Below are positions 18,296 to 28,718 of a stretch of 64,000 nucleotides of DNA, piece after piece; within the stretch, counting starts at the first letter, position 1, and each line of letters begins with the position of its first letter. The stretch is from Aliivibrio wodanis (GTDB lineage: Bacteria; Pseudomonadota; Gammaproteobacteria; Enterobacterales; Vibrionaceae). The position numbers were made by a program, and so were the translations under genes. The notes beneath the pieces are model-generated. The model was not told the DNA's origin. It saw only the letters and a list, made by a program, of their open reading frames with translations, and did not search any database. The stretch lies in assembly GCA_000953695.1 (NCBI GenBank), contig LN554846.1, positions 2,798,151 through 2,862,150 of the forward strand, read 5' to 3'.

Positions 18296-20128
18296 ATGCC
18301 AACTGAACTCAATTTCTCAATAGCCCCATTCAATATTCTGACAGCTGCACAACAAGAACAATTATCTCGTCATGTCGATATCGCTTACTTTCGCTCAAAT
18401 GACATTATTTTGCATCAAGGGCAATCCTCAGAAAGCTTATACATTATAATAAAAGGCGTAGTTGAAGAGCGATCTAATGACAGTGGGGAGATCTATGCTC
18501 ATTATACTCATGATGATATTTTTGATGTTCGTTCTCAATTAGAGCACTGCGTAAAACACAATTATCACGCCCTTGAAGACACCTTATGTCACCTTATTCC
18601 TACTGAACTATTTCTCTCTATTTATCATGAGAATCCAGATTTCTCCGCTTACTTCAATGGCAGTTTAGCAAAACGAAAAGCGCTTCTAGCCCTAGCAAAT
18701 CAACAACAAAATTTGGCTGAATTTATTCTCACAAAAGTTGATGATGATACGATTCACAAATCAATTACGGTAGATTGGAATACCTCATTAAAACAAGTAA
18801 CTCACCTGCTTAAAGAAAATAATATTGATGCGCTTTTTGTAGCATTAAATCAGTATGATCCAAGACATAAAGAAAGTGAAAGTCCGTTACCCATCGGGAT
18901 CATTACTCGTACCGATTTATTACACGCGTTGGTACTTGGTGATCATGAACAAAATCATCCTGTCGGCCCAATAGCAACCTACCCTATCGTGCATATTCAA
19001 AAACATGACTATCTATTTAATGCCATGACCCTTATGACTCGCCACCACGTAAAAAGAGTTGCAGTGTTAGAGGAAAACAAATTAATTGGTATGCTCGATA
19101 TGACACAGGTATTGAGTCTTTTTTCTACTCATTCTCATGTATTAACTCTGCGTATCGCCCGCTCAAAAAGCATTGAAGAGCTAGCAATAGCAGCCAATAG
19201 TCAAACTCAACTCATTAATACTTTAATAAATAATGGCATTCGTACACGATTTATTATGGAGCTAATATCTACCGTTAATGAACAGATCATTGAAAAGGCG
19301 TTTACGTTAACGATTCCAAAAAGCCTTCATGATCATTGCTGTTTACTGGTTATGGGATCAGAAGGACGTGGGGAACAAATTTTAAAAACCGATCAAGATA
19401 ATGCCTTAATCATTAAAAACGGATTGGAATGGCATCAAGTTGGTGAGCTGATGACACAATTTACCCAGACATTACTGCAACTTGGCTACCCTTTATGCAA
19501 AGGCAACGTCATGGTCAGTAACCCCCACTGGGTAAAAACAGAACAAGGGTGGCAGCATTATATTCATCAAATATGCACTGAACATAATGGCGATAATATG
19601 ATGCATTTAGCCATTTTTTCTGATGCCCAAGCCATTGCTGGTAACCGAGCTTTACTCTCTCCATTAAAACAGAGCCTCAGTGAGAAATTAAAAGACAACG
19701 AACTTGCATTAAGTCTTTTTACTCGACCCGCCTTGCAATTCACAGTGCCACTCACCCTGTTTGGTAACGTCAAAAATAAAAAAGAAGGTATCGATATTAA
19801 GCAAGGAGGGATTTTCCCTATTGTTCATGGCATTCGCGCCCTTTCTTTAGAGCAAGGAATAGAAAAAACCAACACCTTCCAACGTATTGAAGAATTAAGT
19901 TCACGCAGAGTATTAGAGCCATCAACCGCCGATAATTTAACTGAAGCATTGAAATTATTTTTTAAATGGCGACTTCGTCATCAACTGCAAGAAAGCCAAA
20001 ATAGAGTTTCCAATTATATTCATATTGAACAGCTAGATAGAACAGAAAGAGACTTACTGCGCCATAGCTTACATGTGGTGAAAAAGTTTAAAGAGTGGCT
20101 TGGTTACCATTATCAAATAAGGGATTAA
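18296..20128 (+). CDS. cNMP-binding/CBS/DUF294 nucleotidyltransferase-like protein
   Basis: The 610-residue cytoplasmic protein has four parts: a cyclic-nucleotide-binding-like beta barrel (about 10-125), a CBS pair (about 155-280), and a DUF294 nucleotidyltransferase-like domain. The fourth is a DUF294_C helical domain to the end. The DUF294 domain has the signature GSEGRGEQILKTDQDNALI at about 353-371, the GS...DxD motif of the pol-beta fold. Similar proteins accompany acs and a DnaQ-like exonuclease in vibrios and pseudomonads and are thought to be co-regulated with acetate use. Biochemical function is unproven. AGGATGGAG precedes the ATG. The downstream exonuclease gene starts four bases after its stop. 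Confidence 0.88.
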   Translation: MPTELNFSIAPFNILTAAQQEQLSRHVDIAYFRSNDIILHQGQSSESLYIIIKGVVEERSNDSGEIYAHYTHDDIFDVRSQLEHCVKHNYHALEDTLCHLIPTELFLSIYHENPDFSAYFNGSLAKRKALLALANQQQNLAEFILTKVDDDTIHKSITVDWNTSLKQVTHLLKENNIDALFVALNQYDPRHKESESPLPIGIITRTDLLHALVLGDHEQNHPVGPIATYPIVHIQKHDYLFNAMTLMTRHHVKRVAVLEENKLIGMLDMTQVLSLFSTHSHVLTLRIARSKSIEELAIAANSQTQLINTLINNGIRTRFIMELISTVNEQIIEKAFTLTIPKSLHDHCCLLVMGSEGRGEQILKTDQDNALIIKNGLEWHQVGELMTQFTQTLLQLGYPLCKGNVMVSNPHWVKTEQGWQHYIHQICTEHNGDNMMHLAIFSDAQAIAGNRALLSPLKQSLSEKLKDNELALSLFTRPALQFTVPLTLFGNVKNKKEGIDIKQGGIFPIVHGIRALSLEQGIEKTNTFQRIEELSSRRVLEPSTADNLTEALKLFFKWRLRHQLQESQNRVSNYIHIEQLDRTERDLLRHSLHVVKKFKEWLGYHYQIRD

Positions 20129-20131
20129 GCG

Positions 20132-20773
20132 ATGAATATTCTGCAACGATTATGGTGGCGATATAAATTACAAAATCATGCACACCACCCTCTCTTTTCA
20201 TCCTATTCTGGTGATGAGTTAGTCTCTATTGATTGTGAAACCACCAGTCTTGACCCTAATCATGCTGAATTAGTTTCGATCGCGGCCATTAAAATTAAAC
20301 ATAATCGAGTATTAACCAGCCAAACAATTCATTTGAAGCTGACACCACCACAAAGTTTGAACTCTGATTCCATTAAAATTCATCAACTTAGACATCAAGA
20401 TCTCACTTATGGCCTATCAGAAAAAGAAGCGCTCAATCAGTTAATTCAATTTATTGGCAATCGACCAATCGTCGGCTATCACATTCACTATGATAAAAAG
20501 ATTTTAGATCGTGCTTGCTTACGCCACTTTGCTCATCCTTTACCTAATGCACTCGTTGAAGTGTGTCATATCTACCATCATAAATTAGAACGACTATTAC
20601 CAAACGCCTATTACGACCTAAGCATTGAAGCTATTTCTAGACATTTAGACCTACCGCAGGCCGAACGCCATGACGCATTGGAAGATGCCATTGCCGCCGC
20701 ACTAATCTATGTTCGCTTAACTCATGGGGATTTTCCTGATTTACCTAAAATAAGAAATGCACACAGTTACTGA
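20132..20773 (+). CDS. DnaQ-like 3'-5' exonuclease
   Basis: The 213-residue protein belongs to the DEDDh exonuclease family, like the DNA polymerase III epsilon subunit. ExoI is SIDCETTSLDP (Asp34, Glu36), ExoII is GYHIHYDKKILDR, and ExoIII is HDALEDAIAA. It lacks the beta-clamp and alpha-subunit tail of true DnaQ. It is translationally linked to the DUF294 gene, and the pair is conserved beside acs in relatives. Its substrate there is unknown. It may trim nucleic acid or act on a nucleotide made by its partner, but that is speculation. Confidence 0.87.
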   Translation: MNILQRLWWRYKLQNHAHHPLFSSYSGDELVSIDCETTSLDPNHAELVSIAAIKIKHNRVLTSQTIHLKLTPPQSLNSDSIKIHQLRHQDLTYGLSEKEALNQLIQFIGNRPIVGYHIHYDKKILDRACLRHFAHPLPNALVEVCHIYHHKLERLLPNAYYDLSIEAISRHLDLPQAERHDALEDAIAAALIYVRLTHGDFPDLPKIRNAHSY

Positions 20774-20832
20774 TCTGCGTCTCAAAAATCAACACTCACT
20801 GCCCTGAAAATTCAGTAAACCCTTCTTTCTCT

Positions 20833-20842
20833 GACTAAAGTC
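20833..20842. promoter_or_regulatory. GACTAAAGTC inverted repeat upstream of acs
   Basis: This is the second exact copy of the ten-base dyad found before the DUF294 gene, here 131 bases before the acs ATG and after TCTCT. It is a candidate site for the response regulator partner of the CrbS-like kinase. Confidence 0.45.
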
Positions 20843-20973
20843 TAATTGTTGAAAAACCATTTCTAACCGAAAGTAATATCAACCCTACCAATAAAAAAGC
20901 AGAGCCAATGACGGTGCTGCAATGAAATCCAGTCATAAATTGGATATTTGCTGTATTCACAAGGAGAAACAAC

Positions 20974-22923
20974 ATGAGTGACATTCACGTATACCCAGTC
21001 AATCAAGACATCGCAATCAATGCCCATGCCGATGAAGATAAATACCGTGAAATGTATCAGCAATCCGTGATTAATCCCGAAGGATTTTGGCGTGAACATG
21101 GACAAATTGTGGATTGGATGACTCCTTATACCAAAGTAAAAAACACCTCTTTCGATACTGGTCATGTAGACATTAAATGGTTTGAAGATGGCGAGTTAAA
21201 TGTCTCAGCAAACTGTATTGATCGCCACCTTGCTACTCGTGGTGACGACGTTGCTATTATCTGGGAAGGCGATGATCCTCAAGATGATGCCTCAATTACC
21301 TTCAATGAACTTCATGAACAAGTATGTAAATTTTCAAATGCACTAAAAAGCCAAGGGGTACGCAAAGGCGATGTGGTCTGTATTTATATGCCGATGGTGG
21401 CAGAAGCCGCAGTCGCAATGCTTGCTTGTACCCGTATCGGCGCGGTCCATACCGTTGTTTTTGGCGGTTTCTCCCCTGAAGCACTAGCAGGACGAATTGT
21501 TGATTCCGATGCAAAAGTCGTGATTACGGCAGATGAAGGCGTTCGTGGCGGACGCACGGTTCCACTAAAAAATAACGTGGATGATGCTTTAAATAACCCA
21601 GCAGTTACCACGATTGAAAAAGTTGTTGTGTTCCAACGTACAGGTAATGACATCGAATGGACTGAAGGTCGTGATGTTTGGTGGCATGAAGCAACCGCGA
21701 TTGCTTCTTCACATTGTGAACCTGAAGCGATGAATGCAGAAGACCCTCTATTTATTCTTTATACTTCTGGCTCAACAGGAAAACCAAAAGGCGTATTACA
21801 TACCACTGGCGGCTATCTTGTTTATGCAGCAATGACCTTCAAATATATTTTTGATTACCAAGAAGGCGAAGTATTCTGGTGTACTGCCGATGTAGGTTGG
21901 ATCACAGGTCATACTTATCTAATTTATGGTCCATTAGCGAATGGGGCAAAAACCATTTTGTTTGAAGGCGTTCCTAATTACCCAAGCACGAGTCGCATGA
22001 GTGAAGTGGTTGATAAACATAACGTAAATATTCTTTATACTGCACCTACCGCAATCAGAGCATTAATGGCTCACGGTAAAGAAGCAATAGAAGGTACATC
22101 AAGAAGCTCTCTTCGAGTTATGGGATCGGTAGGCGAACCTATAAACCCTGAAGCATGGGAATGGTATTACAACACCATTGGTGATGCCCGTTGCCCTATC
22201 GTTGATACATGGTGGCAAACTGAAACTGGCGGGATTTTAATCTCTCCTCTTCCAGGTGCAACCGCATTAAAACCTGGTTCTGCAACTCGTCCATTTTTTG
22301 GTGTTCAACCTGCTTTGGTTGATAACATGGGTAATCTCATTGAAGGGGCTGCCGATGGTAACTTGGTTATTACTGATTCTTGGCCGGGACAAATGCGTAC
22401 CATCTACGGTGATCATGACCGCTTTGAACAAACTTACTTCTCAACCTTTAAGGGAATGTATTTTACCAGCGATGGCGCTCGACGTGACGAGGATGGGTAT
22501 TATTGGATCACTGGCCGTGTTGATGACGTATTAAATGTATCTGGCCACCGAATGGGAACTGCTGAAGTGGAATCCGCATTAGTCGCTTTTGACAAAATAG
22601 CAGAAGCCGCGATTGTTGGCGTTCCTCATGATATTAAAGGGCAAGCCATTTATGCCTATATCACATTAAACTCAGGTGAAATTCCAAGCGCTGAATTACA
22701 TAAAGAAGTCAAAGATTGGGTAAGAAAAGAAATTGGACCGATTGCAACTCCTGATTTTCTACACTGGACAGACTCTCTACCAAAAACTCGTTCAGGGAAA
22801 ATTATGCGTCGTATTCTTCGTAAAATAGCGACGGGAGATACCTCGAATCTAGGTGATACATCAACACTCGCAGATCCAAGTGTGGTCGATAAGCTAATTG
22901 AAGAGCAAAGAAATATTGCTTAA
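20974..22923 (+). CDS. acs: Acetyl-CoA synthetase (acetate-CoA ligase, AMP-forming)
   Basis: The 649-residue protein is Acs, which converts acetate, ATP and CoA to acetyl-CoA through acetyl-AMP. It carries the adenylate-forming P-loop-like motif [11 protein letters not shown] near 261-271, WWQTETGG in the middle and the C-terminal [11 protein letters not shown] near 602-612. The lysine of that last motif (about 608) is the one acetylated to switch the enzyme off in other bacteria. The ATG has AAGGAG eight bases before it. Its placement beside the CrbS-like kinase supports control by the acetate switch. A terminator follows, so it is probably monocistronic. Confidence 0.97.
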   Translation: MSDIHVYPVNQDIAINAHADEDKYREMYQQSVINPEGFWREHGQIVDWMTPYTKVKNTSFDTGHVDIKWFEDGELNVSANCIDRHLATRGDDVAIIWEGDDPQDDASITFNELHEQVCKFSNALKSQGVRKGDVVCIYMPMVAEAAVAMLACTRIGAVHTVVFGGFSPEALAGRIVDSDAKVVITADEGVRGGRTVPLKNNVDDALNNPAVTTIEKVVVFQRTGNDIEWTEGRDVWWHEATAIASSHCEPEAMNAEDPLFILYTSGSTGKPKGVLHTTGGYLVYAAMTFKYIFDYQEGEVFWCTADVGWITGHTYLIYGPLANGAKTILFEGVPNYPSTSRMSEVVDKHNVNILYTAPTAIRALMAHGKEAIEGTSRSSLRVMGSVGEPINPEAWEWYYNTIGDARCPIVDTWWQTETGGILISPLPGATALKPGSATRPFFGVQPALVDNMGNLIEGAADGNLVITDSWPGQMRTIYGDHDRFEQTYFSTFKGMYFTSDGARRDEDGYYWITGRVDDVLNVSGHRMGTAEVESALVAFDKIAEAAIVGVPHDIKGQAIYAYITLNSGEIPSAELHKEVKDWVRKEIGPIATPDFLHWTDSLPKTRSGKIMRRILRKIATGDTSNLGDTSTLADPSVVDKLIEEQRNIA

Positions 22924-23382
22924 CAAAATAGAATTAACCCTCCCCCTCATAGAGTAAAAACTCTGATTCAGAAGATCAGCTGCTATTAGCAATAATAGCG
23001 GCTTTTTTCTTGTGACTTCTAGCCCAAATTGACAGAAGTTTTCTCTCTTTTCAACATAACCGACTAATAAACAAAATAAAAAACTGTATAATTGTTCAAC
23101 AAGTTAGAAAGTATTTATTAACCAACAAATTAAAATAATTGAACTTAGTTTTTCTCTTTCATTCTAATTACCATATTTACAGCAAAATAGACTCAATTAA
23201 CTCCGAGTAAGATAGAACTTAGAGCTGATAAGACCAGTATTTTGCTGCGATTTGCTGTGAATTGTCTATAATTGCATTTTATCGACGCTCGCAAGACTAA
23301 AAATTGCAATAACTCGCCAAATCTACTATAAAAGGTGTGCTTTTTTTACTTAACCTGTAAAAACAAGGAATTTAGCATCACA
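22924..23382. other. acs-aroQ intergenic region
   Basis: The 459 bases hold the acs terminator (22979-23009) and a likely promoter for aroQ-accBC. The latter has TATAAT at 23267-23272 with TTGCTG copies at 23242 and 23252, although the spacing to either is not ideal. The rest is AT-rich with no supported gene. Confidence 0.5.
22979..23009 (+). terminator. acs terminator
   Basis: GCTGCTATTA, loop GCAA, TAATAGCGGC and a TTTTTT tail, 55 bases after the acs stop. Confidence 0.85.
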
Positions 23383-23832
23383 ATGTCTACTCAATCACGA
23401 ATTTTAGTTCTCAATGGCCCAAACCTTAATTTGCTAGGTCTACGTGAGCCGGCTCACTATGGTAGCCAAAACTTAGAACAAATTGTTAATGCTTTAACGA
23501 TTCAAGCTAACGCTTTAGATATCGAACTGGAGCATTTACAGTCAAATCGTGAATATGAGCTAATTGAAGCGATTCATAATGCTTATCAACGTATTGATTT
23601 CATTATTATCAACCCTGCTGCTTTTACGCATACTAGTGTCGCTTTACGTGATGCATTACTTGGGGTTGGTATTCCTTTTATAGAAGTACATTTATCAAAT
23701 ATCCACGCACGTGAGCCCTTCCGCCACCACTCTTATCTTTCAGATAAAGCGGTAGGTGTGATTTGTGGGTTAGGTGCCGATGGCTACGAATTTGCTTTGA
23801 GTGCAGCAGCTAAACGCTTGCACTCAAATTGA
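23383..23832 (+). CDS. aroQ: 3-dehydroquinate dehydratase, type II
   Basis: AroQ dehydrates 3-dehydroquinate to 3-dehydroshikimate in the shikimate pathway and works as a small dodecameric enzyme. The ATG at 23383 gives 149 residues, the usual size. A possible start 48 bases upstream would add a non-conserved leader. [10 protein letters not shown] (10-19), the catalytic Tyr26 in [13 protein letters not shown] and [11 protein letters not shown] are all present. AAGGAA lies somewhat far (13 bases) from the start. accB follows after 30 bases, so the three genes aroQ-accB-accC likely form one operon. Confidence 0.95.
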   Translation: MSTQSRILVLNGPNLNLLGLREPAHYGSQNLEQIVNALTIQANALDIELEHLQSNREYELIEAIHNAYQRIDFIIINPAAFTHTSVALRDALLGVGIPFIEVHLSNIHAREPFRHHSYLSDKAVGVICGLGADGYEFALSAAAKRLHSN

Positions 23833-23862
23833 TCACTGAATATAAACAGAAGAGATTACACA

Positions 23863-24321
23863 ATGGATATCCGCAAAATTAAAAAACTGATCGAACTCGT
23901 TGAAGAATCTGGTATTGCTGAACTTGAAATTTCTGAAGGTGAAGAATCAGTACGTATCAGTCGTGCGGTAGCACCTCAAGCTCAAATGGCTCCTATACAC
24001 CAAGTTGCTGCTCCTGTTGCTGCACCGGTTGCTGCTCCAACGGCGGCACCTATTGCCCCTGTAGTTGAAGCTCCTGCACAAGTTACTGGTCACCAAGTTT
24101 GCTCTCCAATGGTAGGTACTTTCTATGGCGCTTCAAGCCCTGATGCAAAACCATTTGTTAAAGTTGGCCAACAAGTAACTGTGGGCGATACACTTTGTAT
24201 CGTTGAAGCAATGAAAATGATGAACCAAATTGAAGCTGATAAATCAGGCGTTGTTACTGCCATTCTAGCGGAAGATGGTAACCCGGTTGAGTTTGATCAA
24301 CCTCTTGTTATCATCGAATAA
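23863..24321 (+). CDS. accB: Biotin carboxyl carrier protein of acetyl-CoA carboxylase
   Basis: The 152-residue AccB carries biotin between biotin carboxylase and carboxyltransferase in the first step of fatty acid synthesis. The N-terminus ([17 protein letters not shown]) dimerises. A flexible Pro/Ala linker spans about 45-72, and the biotinyl domain ends the protein with EAMKMM, in which Lys118 is biotinylated. The ligase that does this, BirA, is encoded at 54.8-55.7 kb and is frameshifted in this sequence. accC starts 12 bases after the stop. Confidence 0.97.
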   Translation: MDIRKIKKLIELVEESGIAELEISEGEESVRISRAVAPQAQMAPIHQVAAPVAAPVAAPTAAPIAPVVEAPAQVTGHQVCSPMVGTFYGASSPDAKPFVKVGQQVTVGDTLCIVEAMKMMNQIEADKSGVVTAILAEDGNPVEFDQPLVIIE

Positions 24322-24332
24322 TAGAGGTTTCT

Positions 24333-25676
24333 ATGTTAGATAAATTAGTTATCGCAAACCGTGGTGAAATTGCACTACGTATCTTACGAGCATGTAAAGA
24401 GCTTGGCATCAAAACAGTAGCTGTACACTCTACTGCTGACCGTGACTTAAAACACGTTCTTCTTGCTGATGAAACGATTTGTATTGGTCCTGCTCGTGGT
24501 ATCGACAGTTACTTAAATATTCCTCGTATTATCAGTGCAGCTGAAGTAACAGGTGCAGTTGCTGTGCACCCTGGTTACGGTTTCTTGTCTGAAAATGCAG
24601 ATTTTGCAGAACAAGTTGAACGTTCTGGCTTTATCTTTGTTGGTCCAAAAGCGGAAACTATTCGCATGATGGGTGACAAAGTATCTGCAATCACTTCTAT
24701 GAAAAAAGCAGGCGTACCTTGTGTACCTGGTTCTGATGGCCCATTAGATGATGATGCCGCGAAGAATAAAGCTCATGCTAAGCGTATTGGTTTCCCTGTA
24801 ATCATCAAAGCCTCTGGTGGTGGTGGTGGTCGTGGTATGCGTGTTGTTCGTGCAGAAAAAGATCTTGTTGAAGCAATTGCAATGACTCGTGCAGAAGCAA
24901 AAGCATGCTTCAACAACGATATGGTTTACATGGAGAAATTCCTTGAAAACCCTCGTCACATTGAAGTTCAGATTCTTGCTGATGGCCAAGGTAATGCTAT
25001 TCACCTTGGTGAGCGTGACTGTTCTATGCAACGTCGTCACCAAAAAGTGGTTGAAGAAGCTCCGGCTCCAGGTATCACTGAAGAGATGCGTAAATACATC
25101 GGTGATCGTTGTACTCGTGCATGTATCGAAATTGGTTATCGTGGCGCTGGTACGTTTGAATTCCTATATGAAAATGGCGAATTCTACTTCATAGAAATGA
25201 ATACTCGTATCCAAGTTGAGCACACGATTACTGAAATGGTAACGGGTATCGACTTAGTAAAAGAGCAACTGCGCATTGCAGCTGGCCAACCGTTATCTTA
25301 TACCCAAGATGACATTAAGCTACGTGGCCACTCTATTGAATGCCGTATTAATGCAGAAGATTCCGTAAAATTCTTACCATCTCCAGGTAAGATCACACGT
25401 TTCCATGCTCCTGGTGGCATGGGTGTTCGTTGGGAATCTCACATCTATACAGGCTACACAGTACCGCCTCATTACGATTCAATGATAGGCAAGCTAATTA
25501 CTTATGGTGAAAACCGTGACGTTGCTATCGCTCGTATGAAGAACGCATTAGGTGAGATGATTGTTGAAGGTATTCACGTGAACGTACCTCTACAAGAAGC
25601 AATTATGAATGATGAGAACTTCCAACACGGCGGTGCTAACATTCATTACCTTGAGAAAAAATTAGGTCTTCAATAA
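24333..25676 (+). CDS. accC: Biotin carboxylase of acetyl-CoA carboxylase
   Basis: The 447-residue AccC is the ATP-grasp subunit that carboxylates biotin on AccB. It starts [20 protein letters not shown], has the glycine-rich ATP loop [12 protein letters not shown] near 159-170 and [25 protein letters not shown] supplies metal and bicarbonate residues. AGAGG precedes the ATG. It is cotranscribed with accB, and a strong terminator follows. Confidence 0.98.
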   Translation: MLDKLVIANRGEIALRILRACKELGIKTVAVHSTADRDLKHVLLADETICIGPARGIDSYLNIPRIISAAEVTGAVAVHPGYGFLSENADFAEQVERSGFIFVGPKAETIRMMGDKVSAITSMKKAGVPCVPGSDGPLDDDAAKNKAHAKRIGFPVIIKASGGGGGRGMRVVRAEKDLVEAIAMTRAEAKACFNNDMVYMEKFLENPRHIEVQILADGQGNAIHLGERDCSMQRRHQKVVEEAPAPGITEEMRKYIGDRCTRACIEIGYRGAGTFEFLYENGEFYFIEMNTRIQVEHTITEMVTGIDLVKEQLRIAAGQPLSYTQDDIKLRGHSIECRINAEDSVKFLPSPGKITRFHAPGGMGVRWESHIYTGYTVPPHYDSMIGKLITYGENRDVAIARMKNALGEMIVEGIHVNVPLQEAIMNDENFQHGGANIHYLEKKLGLQ

Positions 25677-25713
25677 GACTCCAGTTTTATTCTCTTAAGT
25701 TAAAGAAATAAAT

Positions 25714-25747
25714 AAAGGCCGTGAGCGATTACACTCACGGCCTTTTT
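25714..25747 (+). terminator. accC terminator
   Basis: AAAGGCCGTGAG and CTCACGGCCTTTTT form a perfect 12-base stem with an eight-base loop and a T-run, 38 bases after the accC stop. Confidence 0.93.
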
Positions 25748-25792
25748 CTATGATAAAATCGCCGATATTTTCAACTAAACAAAGTGATCCCC

Positions 25793-26677
25793 ATGCCTTG
25801 GATTCAAGTAAAACTAAACGCAACCTCTGAAAATGCTGAACAAATCAGTGACATGCTAATGGAAGAGACAGGCGCTCTTTCAGTAACTTTTTTAGATGCG
25901 AAAGATGTTCCTATTTTCGAACCTCTTCCTGGAGAGACTCGCTTATGGGGCGAAACGGATATCGTTGCTCTTTATGATGCAGAAACCGACATGGATTTAG
26001 TGATTGCACAGTTAAAAGCAAGCTCAGTTCTTGATGATAACTTTGCCTATAAAGTAGAACAATTAGAAGACAAAGACTGGGAACGCGAGTGGATGGATAA
26101 CTTCCACCCTATGAAGTTTGGCGAACGTTTATGGATTTGTCCAAGTTGGCTTGAAATCCCTGAGCCTGATGCTATTAACGTAATGCTTGATCCTGGTCTA
26201 GCGTTCGGTACAGGTACACACGCAACAACCGCACTTTGCCTTGAATGGCTAGAGAGTATCGACCTAACTGGTAAAACCGTTATCGACTTTGGTTGTGGTT
26301 CTGGCATCTTAGCGATCGCGGCGATCAAGCTAGGAGCTGCTAAAGTGGTTGGGATCGATATTGATCCTCAAGCAATTACAGCTTCAAAAGAGAACGCAAC
26401 TCGTAATGGTGTAGCTGACCAACTTGAGCTGTTCTTACCTCAAGATCAACCAGAGAACCTTGTTGCGGACGTTGTAGTTGCAAATATTCTTGCTGCTCCC
26501 CTACGTGAACTTTCAAGCATCATCACTGCTCATGTTGCTCCTGGCGGCGCTCTAGCTATGTCTGGGGTACTTGATACTCAAGCTCTCGATGTTGCTTCAT
26601 ATTACTCTGAGAACTTCACTCTTGATGCAATTGCAGAGCAACAAGAATGGTGTAGAATCTCAGGAATTAAGAAGTAA
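25793..26677 (+). CDS. prmA: Ribosomal protein L11 methyltransferase
   Basis: PrmA trimethylates lysines and the N-terminus of ribosomal protein L11, encoded at 50.4 kb. The ATG at 25793 ([17 protein letters not shown]) gives 294 residues, as in the family, and is preferred over the GTG nine bases before. The N-terminal substrate-binding domain is followed by the AdoMet domain with [11 protein letters not shown] and [15 protein letters not shown] (about 160-174), then [10 protein letters not shown]. It follows accC as in many gammaproteobacteria, but the accC terminator lies between them. Confidence 0.96.
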   Translation: MPWIQVKLNATSENAEQISDMLMEETGALSVTFLDAKDVPIFEPLPGETRLWGETDIVALYDAETDMDLVIAQLKASSVLDDNFAYKVEQLEDKDWEREWMDNFHPMKFGERLWICPSWLEIPEPDAINVMLDPGLAFGTGTHATTALCLEWLESIDLTGKTVIDFGCGSGILAIAAIKLGAAKVVGIDIDPQAITASKENATRNGVADQLELFLPQDQPENLVADVVVANILAAPLRELSSIITAHVAPGGALAMSGVLDTQALDVASYYSENFTLDAIAEQQEWCRISGIKK

Positions 26678-26808
26678 TGTCGCTTTAGACCTACTCCTCC
26701 TAGAAAAAACTTCAATGCCTCAATACTAAATTTGAGGCATAAAACCGTCTAATTGACTGAAATATAAACAAATTGCATAAAGTATTTGTAAATGCTCAAA
26801 ATTTGCTC

Positions 26809-26837
26809 TTTTCAGGCGGACAAAAAATGCGTAAAAT
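26809..26837 (+). promoter_or_regulatory. dusB-fis promoter with GC-rich discriminator
   Basis: TTTTCA (26809-26814), 17 bases and TAAAAT (26832-26837) are followed by GCGCGCCC. This is the kind of GC-rich discriminator that makes rRNA and fis promoters sensitive to ppGpp and initiating-nucleotide levels. The E. coli dusB-fis promoter has the same character. This supports growth-phase control of Fis. Confidence 0.6.
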
Positions 26838-26872
26838 GCGCGCCCTTGCTGACACAAACGTGTGTGGATGTT

Positions 26873-27841
26873 TTGCAGATAGGTAAATATACATTAAAGA
26901 ACAATCTTATCGTTGCTCCTATGGCTGGTGTAACTGATAGGCCCTTTCGTGAGTTATGTATGCGCTATGGCGCAGGCATGGCTGTGAGCGAAATGATGTC
27001 TTCTAATCCAAAACTGTGGAAAACATCTAAGTCCCAAAATCGCATGGTACATGAAGGTGAATCTGGTATTCGCTCAGTACAAATTGCAGGGGCAGATCCA
27101 AAGTTAATGGCGGAAGCAGCGCAACACTGTGTTGAGACTGGTGCGCAAATCATCGATATCAATATGGGGTGCCCTGCTAAAAAAGTGAATAAGAAGCTTG
27201 CAGGCTCAGCGCTTCTACAACGACCAGATTTGATTGAAGAGATCTTACTGGCTGTAGTGAATGCAGTTGATGTTCCTGTCACTCTGAAAACGCGCACAGG
27301 CTGGGATCCAGACAATAGAAACTGTGTTCAGGTTGCAAAAATGGCAGAACAGTGTGGCATTCAAGCTTTAGCGCTCCATGGGCGAACCAGAGCTTGTATG
27401 TACAAAGGTGATGCTGAGTACGACAACATTAAAGCGGTAAAAGAAGCGATTTCTATTCCGGTTATAGCGAACGGTGATATCGACTCGCCGGAGAAGGCTC
27501 GTTTTGTGCTTGATTACACAGGCGCTGACGCTTTAATGATCGGCCGTCCTGCACAAGGTAGGCCATGGATTTTTCAAGAAATCCAACATTATTTAGAAAC
27601 GGGCGAACTTATGCCACCTCTTCCAATTGAAGAAGTGAAGGCCACTTTACTTGGCCATGTTCATGCGCTTCACCAGTTTTATGGTGAGTTTTTAGGCCCT
27701 CGCATTGCTCGTAAGCATGTGGGTTGGTATTTAAAAGAGCATGAGCAAGCAAATGAGTTCCGCCGCGGCTTTAATGCGATAGAGGACGCCTCACAGCAAC
27801 TCCATCAGCTTGAAAGCTATTTCGACCACGTTGCATCATAA
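26873..27841 (+). CDS. dusB: tRNA-dihydrouridine synthase B
   Basis: DusB is an FMN enzyme that reduces U17 in tRNA. A TTG start at 26873 gives 322 residues beginning (M)[25 protein letters not shown], aligned with E. coli DusB (321). The longer frame from 26792 would overlap the promoter, so I reject it. The TIM barrel shows MGCPAKKV with the catalytic cysteine near 100, LKTRTGW, and [11 protein letters not shown] for phosphate binding, then a helical C-terminus. The start codon is inferred from homology, with no clear Shine-Dalgarno sequence. It is the first gene of the conserved dusB-fis operon. Confidence 0.92.
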   Translation: MQIGKYTLKNNLIVAPMAGVTDRPFRELCMRYGAGMAVSEMMSSNPKLWKTSKSQNRMVHEGESGIRSVQIAGADPKLMAEAAQHCVETGAQIIDINMGCPAKKVNKKLAGSALLQRPDLIEEILLAVVNAVDVPVTLKTRTGWDPDNRNCVQVAKMAEQCGIQALALHGRTRACMYKGDAEYDNIKAVKEAISIPVIANGDIDSPEKARFVLDYTGADALMIGRPAQGRPWIFQEIQHYLETGELMPPLPIEEVKATLLGHVHALHQFYGEFLGPRIARKHVGWYLKEHEQANEFRRGFNAIEDASQQLHQLESYFDHVAS

Positions 27842-27863
27842 TAACAGAAGAGCTAAACAGAAT

Positions 27864-28160
27864 ATGTTCGATCAATCTATGACTTCAGAAGCATTAACAG
27901 TTACAACAGTTACAGCACAAGACCAAATTACTCAGAAACCACTACGTGACTCTGTTAAGGCTTCGCTGAAAAACTACTTAGGCCAATTAAATGGTCAAGA
28001 AGTTAACGACTTATATGAATTAGTATTAGCTGAAGTAGAGCAACCTCTACTAGACATGATCATGCAGCATACTCGCGGCAACCAAACAAAAGCAGCAAAT
28101 ATGATGGGTATCAACCGTGGTACACTTCGTAAGAAACTTAAAAAATACGGCATGAACTAA
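27864..28160 (+). CDS. fis: Nucleoid-associated DNA-binding protein Fis
   Basis: The 98-residue Fis starts at ATG 27864 (MFDQSM). It is nearly identical to E. coli Fis over the C-terminal two thirds, including [18 protein letters not shown] and the helix-turn-helix [20 protein letters not shown]. Fis bends DNA and activates rRNA and tRNA promoters, so it links to the rrn and tRNA-tufB operons in this window. It lies 22 bases after dusB and is probably cotranscribed. A terminator follows. Confidence 0.98.
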   Translation: MFDQSMTSEALTVTTVTAQDQITQKPLRDSVKASLKNYLGQLNGQEVNDLYELVLAEVEQPLLDMIMQHTRGNQTKAANMMGINRGTLRKKLKKYGMN

Positions 28161-28188
28161 TATAGATTCATATCTTATTGAAAAATTT

Positions 28189-28222
28189 AAAGCAGTGTTA
28201 AGCAATTAACGCTGCTTTTTTT
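28189..28222 (+). terminator. fis terminator
   Basis: AAAGCAG.GTTAA, loop GC, TTAAC.CTGC and a run of seven T, about 30 bases after the fis stop. Confidence 0.85.
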
Positions 28223-28267
28223 ATACCTAAGATAAACATATTCATACCTTTCTACGGACAATAGATA

Positions 28268-28310
28268 TAAAAAAACCGATACTACATTTCTGTAATACCG
28301 GCTTTTAAAC
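28268..28310 (-). terminator. Terminator of the 101-aa gene
   Basis: On the minus strand, CCGGTATTACA and TGTAGTATCGG pair with one or two mismatches. TTTTTTT follows, directly after the stop of the small gene. Confidence 0.78.
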
Positions 28311-28321
28311 TTCTTACTCTA

Positions 28322-28627
28322 TTATGGCGGCCAAGCTCGTTTCTTGCCACCACCAGCGCCAGCTCCCGAGCGAATAAGCTCAACTGCTTTTGCTGTTTTT
28401 TCTTCAATGCCTTTTAAACGCTCATCAAGTTCACTTAAATCAGCTCCGGCTCCCGCAGTACTCGAACCTTTAGCACCAGCATCAACCATTTGAGCGATCT
28501 TGGCGTTCTGAGCTTCAATACGCTTAATACGAGCATCAAGCTCCATCACCGCTTTGCCTTGCTCACTGATTTTTTTATCGATAACTTTCAGAGCGGAAAG
28601 CAATTTCATTACGTATTGTTTTTCCAT
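28322..28627 (-). CDS. Hypothetical small coiled-coil protein
   Basis: I do not recognise this 101-residue protein. Residues 1-50 and 65-88 have heptad-like Leu/Ile/Val spacing with many charges (LLSALKVIDKKISEQGKAV, LDERLKGIEEKTAKAVELI), so it is probably a coiled coil. A Gly/Ala/Ser linker (51-64) separates them, and the tail is GAGAGGGKKRAWPP. There is no signal peptide, membrane helix or cysteine. AGGTGAG lies upstream of the ATG and a terminator follows, supporting a real monocistronic gene. Its neighbours fis and zntR give no functional hint. Confidence 0.7.
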   Translation of the reverse strand: MEKQYVMKLLSALKVIDKKISEQGKAVMELDARIKRIEAQNAKIAQMVDAGAKGSSTAGAGADLSELDERLKGIEEKTAKAVELIRSGAGAGGGKKRAWPP

Positions 28628-28718
28628 TATTCGGCTCTCACCTAACTTTCGCTCATATTCTTATACATCCCATATCGGCTATTTTATCAACTTCTTTAAT
28701 AAAAGGCGCATAAATATT

